This document shows positions 41,995 through 51,968 of a stretch of 64,000 bases of DNA, piece after piece (positions within the stretch are counted from its first letter, which is position 1; each line of letters starts with the position of its first letter). The notes below the pieces were generated by a model that was not told where the DNA came from, ran no database searches, and saw nothing but the letters and a program-made list of their open reading frames with translations. Made by a program: the position numbers and the translations under genes. Where the stretch lies: the NCBI GenBank assembly GCA_002205965.3, contig NADL03000120.1, forward strand, positions 124,001-188,000, given 5' to 3'. This DNA is from Kappaphycus alvarezii. Taxonomy: Eukaryota; Rhodophyta; Florideophyceae; Gigartinales; Solieriaceae.

Positions 41995-43491
41995 ATGTCC
42001 CATTTCCAACGTCGCCCAGACTACGGCCTCCGCGCCCTTCACGATGACCAACTTCTCACCCACCTCCATCACCTTCACAAAACCTACCAAAAAGAACCCA
42101 CTTTTATCCAGACCATTCTCGAAATCGCAAAAATCTTCAACGAAAATCCCACCCCTGCACAAATCATCGCCCTCGACATCGACTTTGACACCCTCCCAAC
42201 TCACCCAATCTCCTTCTTTCACCACCTCCTAAACCTCGCCCAAGCCTCTCCTCACACCGCCGCCGCCTGTCTCGACGTCTCCAACATCCAAACCGCCGTC
42301 TACAGGGCCGCCACCGGAGGCGTCAAAGAACTAACCCTCCCGTACCGCGCCGCCTTCTTCATCGACCGCTTCGTCTCCCGTGTCCAAGAGTTTCAGCTTC
42401 GCGAGGAAACCCCCTTTGCCACCCTCCGCGCCCTCATCCACCCTCCAAACACTCTGGATTTTGACCAACTCGTCTCCCGATATGAGCTCTTTCTCGGCCC
42501 TCAGGAGTCTGACGGTAGAATACAGGGCTCCAGCTTTCCAGACCAGGTCGTCGCTCGTACCGTGCTTTTTGCTCTCGTCGTCATCTATCATGACCACTGT
42601 CTTACTGAGGAGCAGCGTCAATTTCAAAAGCAGTGGTATCGTAAACTGGCACAAAAACTAGGTCAGCATTTTGATCCCTTGCTCCACCGTTATTCTAACT
42701 TTGTCTCTAATCTCGATATAGAGCAACGTATCAACGCGCTTCTATGCGCCCTCGCTGGCCGCAATTTCATTATCGAGCAATCCGATGAAGCCCTTGTCTT
42801 GTATTACTGGGATCCTACTCTACTTGCTGAAACGCGTGCGCAGTTGCAAAAGTATAGTGAGGACGCCAACGGGCCGAAACTTTACGGCTATTACTGGCGT
42901 ATGATCGTTGCCTGGACCCTTGTCCTTGCCGGTTTGCTTCTTGCTATCCTTTCTGGTATACTCAACTGGGGCAACCGCGACAGCAATTTCGAGCGAGTCA
43001 ACGACGTGTTTCAAACCTTTCTGCTCATCCTCGCTATTCCTGGCTTTACTGTAAAAATTGCAGCCACCAATGGTGAACAGGCCATAAAGGACTGGCTGGT
43101 AGGAATCCGCCGTATCAAGGATATGGAGGATCTGGAACGACAGATACATAAGCGAATTCATGGTAACAAGCGTCGTGCGTGGCTCGCAATTCAGAGGGTG
43201 AAATGCGAGACCGATGATAAGCAAAACTGGACAGCTCCTGATAACATGTGTTTTAAGACAGCACATCTTGACGGCTCGCTTCGTGCTCGAAAAGATCGTA
43301 ATATGGCTGAACTCGAATTAGTAATCGGGAGTAATGGCCAGAGGGCACGGTCGTGGATCGAGATTTCGAATGAGACTAATATTCTGGGCAAGGATGTGAA
43401 CCATCTTCAGTTCACATGTGGGACTACGGATGACAAGCGCACAGCGGCCTTTTTCTCGCATACTCCTTCACCACGTGTCTGGTTTGCATAA
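41995..43491 (+). CDS. Unrecognised protein with two membrane segments
   Basis: An intron-less 498-residue frame from ATG at 41995 to TAA at 43489-43491. The N-terminal 290 residues look soluble and helical with acidic and His/Pro-rich patches. A strong hydrophobic segment lies at about 303-324 (IVAWTLVLAGLLLAILSGIL) and a second at 340-356 (TFLLILAIPGFTVKIAA), separated by a short polar loop, as in a hairpin membrane anchor. The last 140 residues are basic and soluble. Codon use is coherent, with C-rich third positions at the 5' end. I do not recognise a family. It converges with the hydrolase gene, with 134 bp between stop codons. Confidence is for its being a real gene. Confidence 0.75.
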   Translation: MSHFQRRPDYGLRALHDDQLLTHLHHLHKTYQKEPTFIQTILEIAKIFNENPTPAQIIALDIDFDTLPTHPISFFHHLLNLAQASPHTAAACLDVSNIQTAVYRAATGGVKELTLPYRAAFFIDRFVSRVQEFQLREETPFATLRALIHPPNTLDFDQLVSRYELFLGPQESDGRIQGSSFPDQVVARTVLFALVVIYHDHCLTEEQRQFQKQWYRKLAQKLGQHFDPLLHRYSNFVSNLDIEQRINALLCALAGRNFIIEQSDEALVLYYWDPTLLAETRAQLQKYSEDANGPKLYGYYWRMIVAWTLVLAGLLLAILSGILNWGNRDSNFERVNDVFQTFLLILAIPGFTVKIAATNGEQAIKDWLVGIRRIKDMEDLERQIHKRIHGNKRRAWLAIQRVKCETDDKQNWTAPDNMCFKTAHLDGSLRARKDRNMAELELVIGSNGQRARSWIEISNETNILGKDVNHLQFTCGTTDDKRTAAFFSHTPSPRVWFA

Positions 43492-43625
43492 AGGCCCCTC
43501 GTTTTGTCCGCCCTATTCCATGGACCACTCTATATCTTCATTGCGTCCCGGGCTTGATCGAATGCATAGTTACTACAAGAATCAAACAACGGACACTTTT
43601 AAAGTGCGAGACAACATCTGTTTTC

Positions 43626-44834
43626 TCACATGCTCAACTCCAAGCTCTGTAAATCAACTGATGGCATCTCCTTGTCACCATCCTTCTTCAGCATATTATC
43701 CACCCTCACATCACCTATCAGCAAAAAGCGCAGCACCTCTTGCAGCAATGCTACTGAGAATGGATTATCGATGTTCGGATAGATGCCATGACCCAACCCG
43801 GTCTCTTTCGGGTACTGAAACAGACGCGAATGCTGGTTATCAATCCGCTGCTTGAAGTAACGACTCGCAAGCCGGCAGTCCGCGGCATCATCTCCCTCTG
43901 ACACCACGCAAAACGACCCCACTGACTCCCTCACCTTCTCGGAAATGTCCTCACGATTCAACATCCCCGCTGCAGCAGCACACGCAGCCAAGTGCCTTCC
44001 CGAAACCCTATACAGCGGGAAAGGCAATTCAAATACATCCAGACTTCCCAATGCTCCCAAGGTAATCTCCGGCACAGTGTCTTCACCATATTCCACAGAA
44101 CCACAATACGGCGCTAATAATACTTGCCGACGCACTCGGCCAGTTCTAGCCACGACATTCAGAGCTTGCACACCACCCATCGAAAATCCCACAACGAAGA
44201 GCGGCCCTGGTAATCCCTCCACCTCTCCCAAACGTTCCAACGGGTGAGTTTCATAACGATCATGATCTGAAGTAAAGTACTGATCAATCTCACTAGCCAA
44301 CTTATTTCCGTTTTCTATACGACTCAACGTTTTTAACGCGTTGATGACCTCGCCGGATTTCTCATCGCCCATGGTCTCTTTCAAAACTTCCTTGACCCTC
44401 TGTACAACTCTGCCATGCATCTCCATATCCAGCGGCGTCATTGTCGCACATTTCTCAACTTCTGCAAAATACGCGCGCAGCAGCTGATCACCCTTGAGTG
44501 CCTGTTGCACCTGCTTCAAGTCCTTGCGAAGGATTGTGGCTGGAAAGTGAGCGGCTGTGAAAGCGTGGCCTGGTGAGGGAGGCGCGTAAATGTTGAAGTT
44601 ATTTGAGAACAAATACGTCATAGTGGGTTTCAGGATGGCGGGGGTGGAAGCGAGGCCATGGAGAAGAAGGACGGTGCCATGGACTTTGTGGCCTGGGGGA
44701 TGGAGGGAGTAAAGGGCGTGGGCGTTGGGGCGAGCATACGGAGAAGAAGTGGTGGAGGCGATAAAGGCTTTGATACGGGCGAGGGATTGCTCGTACTGGG
44801 GTGTGGTGACAAGGTGAAGGGGTGCAGGAATCAT
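43626..44834 (-). CDS. Alpha/beta hydrolase
   Basis: ATG at 44834 gives 402 residues (the frame extends 10 codons further only through a GTG). The fold is marked by VLLLHGLAST (56-64, oxyanion HG), the nucleophile elbow GFSMGG (216-221, Ser218), an acid in SEGDDAAD (Asp315 or Asp316) and GLGHG (His349). The triad appears complete. A long insert (about 105-205) between strands would form a lid over the active site, as in lipases and esterases. No signal peptide or membrane segment is visible, so it is probably cytosolic. Substrate unknown. The next gene on the same strand starts 218 bp beyond, so any promoter is short. Confidence 0.88.
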   Translation of the reverse strand: MIPAPLHLVTTPQYEQSLARIKAFIASTTSSPYARPNAHALYSLHPPGHKVHGTVLLLHGLASTPAILKPTMTYLFSNNFNIYAPPSPGHAFTAAHFPATILRKDLKQVQQALKGDQLLRAYFAEVEKCATMTPLDMEMHGRVVQRVKEVLKETMGDEKSGEVINALKTLSRIENGNKLASEIDQYFTSDHDRYETHPLERLGEVEGLPGPLFVVGFSMGGVQALNVVARTGRVRRQVLLAPYCGSVEYGEDTVPEITLGALGSLDVFELPFPLYRVSGRHLAACAAAAGMLNREDISEKVRESVGSFCVVSEGDDAADCRLASRYFKQRIDNQHSRLFQYPKETGLGHGIYPNIDNPFSVALLQEVLRFLLIGDVRVDNMLKKDGDKEMPSVDLQSLELSM

Positions 44835-45051
44835 AGCACGCTGGAAAAAGCTCGTTGAACGCACTCACGTGAAAAAGATCGTCCTAGTAGTAACCAGGGT
44901 TTCGAAAGTCACATGATTTGCGTTTTTCATTTTCGGGGATTTATGTGCTGGCACCAACGGTTCAGCAAGTGTTAACGCTACCATGGGCATCCGCAAAGAA
45001 CGTCTGTTGGCTTGAGCGCGATGTTTGGACAATTATCATTGCCGTCGCCTT

Positions 45052-46926
45052 TCAATCACGAACAGCAGCTCGCTGACGACAGGCCTCGAGAACCTCGCCC
45101 TCCCTCAGTAAGACGGCTTCTGCATCCTCACATCTTCCCAGTGCCTCCGTAGGGATCCTCTCAAATGCCTCAACTGCGCCAACACCCTCCCCTACTTCTC
45201 GCGCATCCAGTTGTAATGCGTGAACACCAGCCTCGCTCGCAAACCATCCTTCGCGGATTATTTCCATCCACGCAACCGCCACCACACCCGTCAAGCTGTC
45301 TTCCTCTCCCAATAAAAAATCCCTTTCCAGACGTCGTCCAATGGACAACTCTTTCAGCCCACACTCTTCTCCAATCTCATTCGCCTCTAGTATTAGTTTC
45401 ACAACCTTGCCAACATCCACTGCCTCCACTACATCCCCTATTTGCGCCGCAGATGATCGCGGAGAATCATCCCCCAGCCCACTTAAACTCTGCACTCGCC
45501 TCCTCAAAACTATCTCTATACTTCCCATCACTTCCTCCCTTACTCTCTCCAACATACGTTCCCCCATTTTCCTGATGCCACCTCCCATGTCTCCTCCTAC
45601 TCTCTTGCCCACTTCCGTCATCATCCATCCAACCCTTCCCATCTTTCTCATCTGATCCTCCGCGGTATCCACCGCATATTTGATGACCTCCTCCCACCGT
45701 ATGCCGACCTCAGTTACTCTCCGTACCAAATCGCCAACTCCCTCCCCAGCTCCCTCCCCTTCAACAATACTTTCTACCTTCTGTTTCCATCTTCGATCCC
45801 TCTCCCTCTTAACCTCACCCAACACCCCTACTTTCAACCCATCCACCATTTCCCGCACAACTCCGCCAACTCTCCCTTCGCCGCCCTTCAAACCTTCCAC
45901 ACACACCAAAATGTCCCCAACTCTCTCAACTTCGCCTCCCTTAACCCCCCGCCTAACCTTTCCAGCGACGCACTCATCCAACAAGTCACTAACCCAGACA
46001 ACAAACTCCTCCCATTCTCTACCTTCAAACGCCTCTCCAAACTTGCGCTCCACCGACTCCAGTTTTCCGACCAACACCCTCCCTGCCCACTCTACATACA
46101 CTTTACCGCCCTCGCCGGTTTCCTTGGGCACAATAGCCGTAATTTCCCTCCCAACCCTTCCAAAGAACACGTCCCTCAACATGTCCTCATGCTCCCCCAA
46201 CAATCGCCTCAACCTTACCTCATCCACAATCCCCATGCCATACCGCTCTCCCTCTCTCTTTCCCATATCTGACCTAACCCTGCCCACCGCTTCCTCCAAC
46301 TTTCCAGCACACTCCTCAAACTCCTTGTCTACATCTTTTAGACCCTGCACAGCTGGTAGTACAACTGCGATCCGTCGCGCGACGATAAATAAGCTCCGCG
46401 TTGCGCCGTGAGGGTCTGTACAAAGGTCGACGAGGGCATGATAGGCTGGCTCAAGGTCGCGTGTGAGGGCTTGAGCAGCTGACTTGAGTAGAGTAACTCG
46501 ACGGGAGGCGTCAAGTTTATCGACATCTGCTCTGGCTTCCGAGAGATTGGTGTTAATGGAATTGCAATCAGAGAGTGTGGAGAAAAGGGAAGAGAGTGAG
46601 GGTTGGAGCGAAGTGATAAGTTCGGAGGCTTGAGCGGAGGTTTTGGAAGAGGAAATAAGGTGTGAGTAGTAAAGGCGAGTAGCAGATTGGAGTGACGCTT
46701 GAGTGGAGAGGGATGATTCGCGAAGACGTTTGGAGTGGAGTAGGAGGTCGGAGAGTGGGAGAGTTTGGGTAAGATGGGTGAGGGGTTGGGAGGATGACGA
46801 CAGAGCGGCGTTTCCTGGCTTTTCCGTGTCTTTGTTATCGCTTGGAGCGTCCGCGGAGAGCCCATAGTAGGCGGAAAGCAGGGAGTTTCGCGGTTTGCGG
46901 GGAGGTTGAGCTTTCGATTCACTCAT
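45052..46926 (-). CDS. VPS51: VPS51-like subunit of the GARP/EARP tethering complex
   Basis: ATG at 46926 gives 624 residues. The start NSLLSAYYGLS (14-24) matches the LL-x-x-YYGLS signature at the head of VPS51 proteins. It is followed by the VPS51/EXO84/COG1-like helical region (LPLSDLLLHSKRLRESSL, then ATRLYYSHLISSS, where the family has a Y-x-K-F-I-x-A block). The rest is long amphipathic helices, as in CATCHR tethering factors. The complex captures endosome-derived vesicles at the trans-Golgi. The length is shorter than the roughly 780 residues I recall for human. Identity rests on the N-terminal 120 residues; a related COG or exocyst subunit is the alternative. Confidence 0.68.
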   Translation of the reverse strand: MSESKAQPPRKPRNSLLSAYYGLSADAPSDNKDTEKPGNAALSSSSQPLTHLTQTLPLSDLLLHSKRLRESSLSTQASLQSATRLYYSHLISSSKTSAQASELITSLQPSLSSLFSTLSDCNSINTNLSEARADVDKLDASRRVTLLKSAAQALTRDLEPAYHALVDLCTDPHGATRSLFIVARRIAVVLPAVQGLKDVDKEFEECAGKLEEAVGRVRSDMGKREGERYGMGIVDEVRLRRLLGEHEDMLRDVFFGRVGREITAIVPKETGEGGKVYVEWAGRVLVGKLESVERKFGEAFEGREWEEFVVWVSDLLDECVAGKVRRGVKGGEVERVGDILVCVEGLKGGEGRVGGVVREMVDGLKVGVLGEVKRERDRRWKQKVESIVEGEGAGEGVGDLVRRVTEVGIRWEEVIKYAVDTAEDQMRKMGRVGWMMTEVGKRVGGDMGGGIRKMGERMLERVREEVMGSIEIVLRRRVQSLSGLGDDSPRSSAAQIGDVVEAVDVGKVVKLILEANEIGEECGLKELSIGRRLERDFLLGEEDSLTGVVAVAWMEIIREGWFASEAGVHALQLDAREVGEGVGAVEAFERIPTEALGRCEDAEAVLLREGEVLEACRQRAAVRD

Positions 46927-47040
46927 GGTGGATAACAACGGAAACGGGTTGCTCTGATAGATCCCGAGCAAAGAAGTTCTCAACCCGTATGAAGGCAAAC
47001 GCCATCAGGCAGGATTGCTATACCGATGCATCAGAACCAC

Positions 47041-47125
47041 CCAGAAAACTGTACACGTACAGAGGTACAGTGTACAGTATTTCACTGTAAAATATATTGC
47101 ACAACTGCTATACAGTAAATTTAAT
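47041..47125. promoter_or_regulatory. GTAC-rich palindromic cluster upstream of VPS51-like gene
   Basis: GTACACGTACAGAGGTACAG, then TGTACAGTATTTCACTGTA and further on TACAGTAAATT, 115-200 bp before the start codon. Same motif type as at 23.8 and 31.44 kb. Confidence 0.3.
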
Positions 47126-47319
47126 TGACCAAGGGTACTGTACTACCTAGGCCTTTTTTAAAAAATGGTTAAAAAAGCAGTCACAGTAAGACGCACTGTT
47201 CAAGGGGGGAAATTTGGGGTGTTTTTAAATGAAAAATATGGTCAGCTGTTCCCTGAGGGATGTCGTGACGTGGGTAAAGGCTTACAATGTAAAGGATTTG
47301 CGGGAAGCCGTCAAAAACA

Positions 47320-47748
47320 CTAGAAAACTGGTTGGAGGCCGGCCAATACGCACGCTGCATTGGACATCGCTGCCGCTGCGGCATGACGCTGTGTTAAGAC
47401 TTGTTTGACCTTTGCGTAGGTCTCCCTTGCCCTCGTAGCGACGTTGCGTGCGACGTCGGTTAACAACGCGTGGGCGTCCGGGTGCCATCCTCCGAGGGTA
47501 GAGATAGGGACGGGCACCAGCCTACTTCTGGCGGAAGACGCGATAAAGGACTCGTATCTTCTGTGTTTCCGCGTTCTTGCTGCCTTGAGCGAGGTGAGTG
47601 GGTTGAAAATCCTTACTCTCCTGTTCGAGGGCGCTAGGGGGTTGACCAAGGTGACTTCGAAGAAATCTGTTCCGCCAGTTCGTCCCATTGCGCTGTTCAA
47701 GTGTTTAATACTGTAGGTCTCTACCGCAAATATTGACCTTCTGATCAA
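47320..47748 (-). pseudogene. Nuclease-domain fragment of a related non-LTR element
   Basis: A 142-codon minus-strand frame contains GTDFFEVTLVNPLAPS, a charged TSLKAARTRKHRRYESFI segment and the LGGWHPDAHALLTDVARNVA to MSNAACVLAG tail. This follows the order of the C-terminal nuclease regions at 27, 31 and 33 kb (D..VT..P, then K/R, then a G-G-W tail) but is a more distant relative. RT and CCHC are absent, so it is 5'-truncated. Confidence 0.5.
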
Positions 47749-48070
47749 TCGGTCTCCTGTATCACAAATAATGAATACTGTACAGTATACAAACCCTTGA
47801 ACAGCCTAAAAAGTGTTCATTTAAACGTCTTTGCAATGCACCATATGATGTAATGACACTTTTTTTAGAAAAAGTGTGAGACTCTCCATTACATAGACCT
47901 GTCCCCCTCTAGTGTCTATTGGTCCCTTCTCCTCATATAAGGACAACTTTTAACAACTATTTTTTAAATACAAAACATTTTTAGCCGCCTTTTTTTAGTT
48001 TTCACGTACTCTTTTAAACCTTCATCCGGCTCTTCCCTCAGGAGATTGCCCGTCACGGCTGCAGAGCTCT

Positions 48071-50700
48071 CGTTGCAACGTTCTTGTCGATGACCACATC
48101 GAGTGGATTGCCTCTCCGCGCCCCCAGCGCACGTGGGACGAACTGGGAAAGGTGTATAAGGATGGCTCTACTACTCGAACAAGGTTTGCGAAGTCCACCG
48201 TGCCCTGCCGCGCTCAAATCTTCCGTGATTTTGACGGACTGCGAGGGGTTGTGGTCTTCACAGCCTTGCAGGCTTGCCGTCAAGCTCGCCCGTCCGGAGT
48301 TCTCGCCATTGTCGTCGCTGTCTCTATCTTTAATCCTATGTGCTTACAGCGGGAGTTTTTGAAGCCTCCTGAATCCTCGTTTCAAGTGGTGGAGTTTTCT
48401 TCCGGTCCCTTTCTCGCTTGAGAGGACAATTGGTTTAGCCATTGCCCGGAGTCGTCCGTCTAGCAGAACCCGAGGTCCTGTGTCGTGCGGACTTGTCTTC
48501 AACAATAAAGCGTCATTCTTCCTCTTTTAAACATGTAGATACTCGATCAAAACAAACTTTTCGAGAAATCCCACTCTGCCCGACGCAGGAACAAGTTTCC
48601 CTGACGCGATACCGATCGATTTCCCCTCAATTTTTACAAAAATGGATCCACGAACCGTTCCAGGAAATTCCATTCACTGTCGTGCTTCCCTTGTTACGTC
48701 AATTGCGGAATATAAGCGCTTTTATGGGTCATTTTGGAAGACGAACTTGCTCGCCGGAACCGTTATTTCTGTCCACATGGACATTGTAAGCAGTCGAAGG
48801 AGGAAGTCAGTAGAGGCAAGCTGGAAGATACGTGATCGTCTCAAAACTGTCACGTTGAAGATTGTCAACATCAAAGCGGGATTTACTCCAACAGACGTCG
48901 TAGAGGAGGAAGGAACCGCTCAACTGCCAAACGAAGCGGTACATGAAGGTTTGGGCGCTCTCCAACCGTCTTCGTCATCATCGGATGGGAAGTCCGATGA
49001 TTCAACGGCGCATCAATCAGATGCACCTGTTTTTTCTCATGGACGATCATGGCCCAATCAGGAGGTTTTCACACCTATTAATGAAAATGTGTCCGAGTAA
49101 AGCTGCAAAATAATTGGCTACTCTTGTAATACTCTCGCGTATGGTTGTGCTCCTCGATATATATCCCCATTTGAATGCTTTATGAGCATGTTTCCGCTCC
49201 GTCACCTAAAAGTCATGCGTACCTTACAAATGATCGATTGAATGCCATTGGAAATCATCCTGTCTCGTCAGGAGAGATATTGAAGTTCTTTGGGATTCTC
49301 ATACTAACAAGGTTTTCATTTCAAACCGCCGCGACCTCTGGAGTGAATCTGTATCGAAGTACATTCCAGCACCGGCTTTGGAAAATCATGTCACGTAGAA
49401 GGTTTGAGCTGATTCTGGCAAACATTTGCTTCAGTCACACTTCTGAATGGGAGGAAAGGCCCTTGGACGACTCGAGATGGTCTCTGGTAAGTGGAGTTTT
49501 GAAGGCCATTAATGACCACCGCAGGCAATATGTCACGCCATTTTCTCATTTCTGCGTCGATGAAAGTATTAGCAGATAGTACGGTCTCGGAGGAGATTGG
49601 ATCATGAAAGGACTCCCAAATTACGTTGCCTATGACATGAAAGCCCGAGAATGGCTGTGAATTGAAGGCTTCTGCATGTGGCCAGTCTGGAATAATGTTG
49701 AGATTGGAGCTCGTGATGGGGAAAACGGGTGGCCTTCGGCGTGACTTCACAGAGCGATTACGTCACACACCACACTTACACTTCGTTTTGTTCAACCTTG
49801 GCTGAAGACAGGTCGCGTCGTATGTGGGGATTCATTTTTTGCATCAGTGTCAACTGCGGAAGCCTTGATGAGATATGGAACGAGATTTATTGGTGTGGTC
49901 AAGAATGCGGTTAAGGAATTTCCGATGCAAAACTTGTCGTCACAGGAGCTCACGGAGCGCGGAGATCATATCTCGATGGTTTCGAAGAATCCTGACACCA
50001 AAAATCTTAATGGCTGTGTTTGGATGGATAGAGAACGAAGATATTTCGTCAGCAGTTGCCATACAACCAATCAGGGAACCCCAATTTGTAGGGAAAGATG
50101 GAGAACTGTGGATGGCGAGACAAGGAAAGTGGAATTCGAGATTGCAGTTCCAGATGTTGTGGAGAGGTACTACGACACGTGTTCTCAAGTCGATCGTCAC
50201 AACAGATGTAGGCAAGATACCCTTGGAATTGAGAAGAAATTGGAAGTCAAAGATTGGTCGCTCAGGGTCAATTTCTCTCCCTCGATCATAATTGTTGATC
50301 ATTTTTACTATATAAGCATTCTTTCGGTCCAAGACTCTGCTTATCACAATCCAAGTTTTATGAGATGCTTGCCGAAGAACTCATTGAGAACAAGTTTGAT
50401 TCGATATCACGTAGGGCATCTAATTGCTTAGAAAATGAGGATTACAGCGACATGTTGGACCCTGTTTCAGGGATTGGAATTCATCTTGCTGTAACCAACA
50501 AGAAGAGTAAATTGAGTAATGGTGATATACTAACGCATCTTACCAAGGTCGCTGTCGAGTGTTGTAAGGTCAGTAAGTCAAAATTCTTTGTTCTACTTGC
50601 CGTGACAACGGCCTTGGTGATGTTTATATCTGCCACGAGCACAAAAAGGTGTTGCTTCATGGACTACGTGCGCGAGAAACATCATATGGATCTTAAATAG
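48071..50700 (+). pseudogene. piggyBac-like transposase (DDE_Tnp_1_7), left copy
   Basis: Pieces in different frames: an N-terminal part at 48071-48421 (TWDELGKVYKDGSTTRTRF), a 152-codon frame at 48642-49100 with an acidic Ser-rich segment, then LNAIGNHPVSSGEILKFFGI, RFELILANICFSHTS, CVDESISR (first catalytic acid candidate), a GDSFFASVSTAEALM block (second) and SQVDRHNRCRQDTLGIE (third Asp candidate). A Cys/His-rich C-terminus (CFMDYVREKHH) ends at 50700. This order fits piggyBac transposases, which cut and paste at TTAA. At least four breaks make it inactive. Confidence 0.75.
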
Positions 50701-50997
50701 GATTCTAAGTTGATATTAAATAGTGCGACTTTTTGTTATAAAAGAAAAAATGATCAATGAGTTCTATTTCTATAGCCCCCTACTGGTTTTACTTGCGTCA
50801 TCTGACTTGCGAAGGGAGCTGCTGTCTATGGCGTACTGAATTATCCCTTTATGAGATGTTACCGTATTTTGTCTCATGTTCAAGTGGATTCCTAATGGCG
50901 CTGAGACAGCAGCTTTTTCACAGCCAGTCGAGTTCCCGTTGAAATTCTCGGACTTCTTACAGAAGACCAGCGATAATAGAACTCACGATCTCTGGGT

Positions 50998-51071
50998 CAG
51001 CAACCTACGGTTCGCATCATAGGCCACCATTCCACAGCAACCTACGGTTCGCATCATAGGCCACCATTCCA
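50998..51071 (+). repeat. 37-bp direct repeat, two copies
   Basis: CAGCAACCTACGGTTCGCAT... at 50998-51034 is repeated exactly at 51035-51071. The mirror copy exists in the right arm at about 53892-53966. It lies in the sub-terminal region of the piggyBac-like element and may be a transposase-binding repeat. Confidence 0.9.
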
Positions 51072-51968
51072 GTGATGGATGTGAGGAGGTGACTGGGAGT
51101 ATATAAAGTTGGAAGCTATTGCATCTTCAGTACGTCTGTCAGTCGAGCACTACTGTAACTAACTCCTTACAGTGCAAATTTTTTACTAATAAATATTAGG
51201 ACAAAAAAAATTATTTGACTACCCCAATACAGCACTTTCTATTTTTTGTCCTCATATGAGGACAAAGTGTGCCTCATATGAGAACAGTGGGATGACGGGT
51301 AGACACTAGGAGGGGGTTTTCTGTCGTGACATATGCTGTGTCTCCGTATCCCCCTTCAACCAACGGCCAGCACTTTTTATACGACAATCGCGGGTGTCGC
51401 CTGTGATTTGGCAGTGAAAATACTTGACACACTGTGACCATCGTCAAGCAAGTATTCCTGGCATAGTTGGGATAAATTCTGGCTGGGTTGGGAAACTTGC
51501 CAGGTCGCGAGCTCAAGGCTCCCTGCAGGGACCGGCTCGAGGCTGGGTCCCCCTTTTGGGGGCGCCCCCCCTATTTTAGTGTGCGTGTCGAGATTCAACT
51601 CGACTGTGGTAGCCAATAGCGTGCCGGCAAGTGGTGAAATATAGACGCACCATGCACTATCGTACTTGCTGGGTAGAGTTGGAACGCGAGTATGAATAAA
51701 ATCCTCCCTCTTTACAAGAGCGAAAAGGAGGAAGCAGACACATTTTTTGAACATCATTGCTACGCTCAGGCAAATACCATTATTTGCGCCAGTAACGGTT
51801 CGTCGACCGTGCGTGGATAACAGCTGGGACGTACGTCGACCCCGCTGTTGATGTTTTGTGCCTCAGCAAACTACATTCGCGAATTGAAAATTTATTTTGG
51901 TTTCTTCTTTTTCCCAAAAACTTTCTTGAATTAATCTCTGGTTCTCCTTTTACCATTTAAATCTAATC

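Larger units (their letters stand above)
47903..51316 (+). mobile_element. piggyBac-like transposon, left copy of the inverted pair
   Basis: Both ends carry related inverted termini: CCCCCTCTAGTGTCTATTGG at 47903 and the complement of CCCCCTCCTAGTGTCTACCC ending at 51316, each followed inward by CCTCATAT-type palindromes. Length is 3.41 kb. Most of it (about 47911 to 51205) is repeated in reverse orientation at 53762-57067. A TTAA duplication, expected for piggyBac, was not seen at either end. Coding frames are broken. Confidence 0.7.

Noticed and set aside
50998-51071. Two 37-bp direct repeats considered as a CRISPR-like array
   Set aside because: Only two units, contiguous without spacers, in a eukaryotic transposon end.
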